From positions 1 to 5,308 of the forward strand of contig DAOVTU010000274.1 of the NCBI GenBank assembly GCA_030632925.1: DNA of 5,308 nucleotides, read 5' to 3'. Source of the DNA: Candidatus Krumholzibacteriia bacterium. GTDB taxonomy: Bacteria > Krumholzibacteriota > Krumholzibacteriia > LZORAL124-64-63. Below, piece after piece: positions 5,245 through 5,308 of this stretch. The stretch's first letter is position 1, and each line of letters begins with the position of its first letter. A program made the position numbers and the translations under genes. The notes beneath the pieces were generated by a model. The model worked only from the letters and a program-made list of their open reading frames with translations, was not told where the DNA came from and ran no database searches.

Positions 5245-5308
5245 TTGAAAAACGGTTCAGTTCAGTCCCGGTTCCGAGGTGTTGGGCGGGCAATTCCTGA
5301 CTAGGGTC

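Larger units (their letters stand above)
5053..5308. other. Intergenic region upstream of the Rrf2 gene, no supported CDS
   Basis: No frame on either strand gives a recognisable protein. Two minus-strand TTGACT hexamers (5182-5187 and 5142-5147) look like -35 elements, but neither has a good -10 at 16-18 bp, so the Rrf2 promoter is unresolved. GTCAACTTTGAC (5184-5195) is a short palindrome with 5-bp arms and could be an autoregulatory site. A GC-rich inverted repeat with one bulged base spans 5195-5215, and a T-tailed hairpin at 5222-5244 points to a minus-strand gene ending near the right edge. Confidence 0.6.

Noticed and set aside
4777..5304. Plus-strand open frame of 175 codons
   Set aside because: About half is antisense to the Rrf2 gene and the rest is intergenic; the product has no recognisable features.
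5257..5308. Possible C-terminal end of a minus-strand gene at the right edge
   Set aside because: One frame has a stop just before the predicted terminator, but only about 16 codons are visible and nothing supports them as coding.

Overview
The window reads as a chromosomal segment of a Gram-negative-like bacterium with moderately high GC. Third codon positions are rich in G and C, and wide antisense frames stay open as a result. It holds an NtrC-type sigma-54 activator, an Fe-S-type Rrf2 regulator, a long TPR protein and a small exported Asp-rich protein. That mix would suit Deltaproteobacteria-like or FCB/Gemmatimonadota-like lineages, but nothing here fixes the phylum. I see no transposase, phage gene, CRISPR array, tRNA or rRNA.

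Layout from left to right: (1) positions 1-1317, minus strand, hold the first 439 codons of a cytoplasmic TPR-repeat protein that runs off the left edge. (2) Positions 1417-1722, minus, encode a 101-residue exported protein with a signal peptide, an Asp-rich middle and a Leu-rich C-terminal tail. Its -35/-10 pair lies at 1826-1854 and a perfect 16-bp palindrome lies further upstream at 1895-1910. (3) Positions 1931-3307, minus, encode a complete 458-residue sigma-54-dependent response regulator (receiver, AAA+, Fis HTH). (4) After a 210-bp divergent intergenic region carrying several small repeats, 3518-4570 on the plus strand encode RlmN, the radical-SAM methyltransferase acting on 23S rRNA A2503. 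(5) Positions 4654-5052, minus, encode an Rrf2-family regulator with three conserved cysteines. It converges on rlmN, and both share the bidirectional terminator at 4599-4627. (6) Positions 5053-5308 are non-coding as far as I can tell and include a probable terminator for a minus-strand gene beyond the right edge.

The window looks like a set of regulatory genes beside one housekeeping RNA-modification enzyme. No sensor kinase for the response regulator is present. The most speculative but interesting arrangement is the small exported protein directly upstream of, and co-oriented with, the TPR protein. It formally recalls exported-peptide/TPR-receptor pairs, although nothing in the sequence proves such a link.
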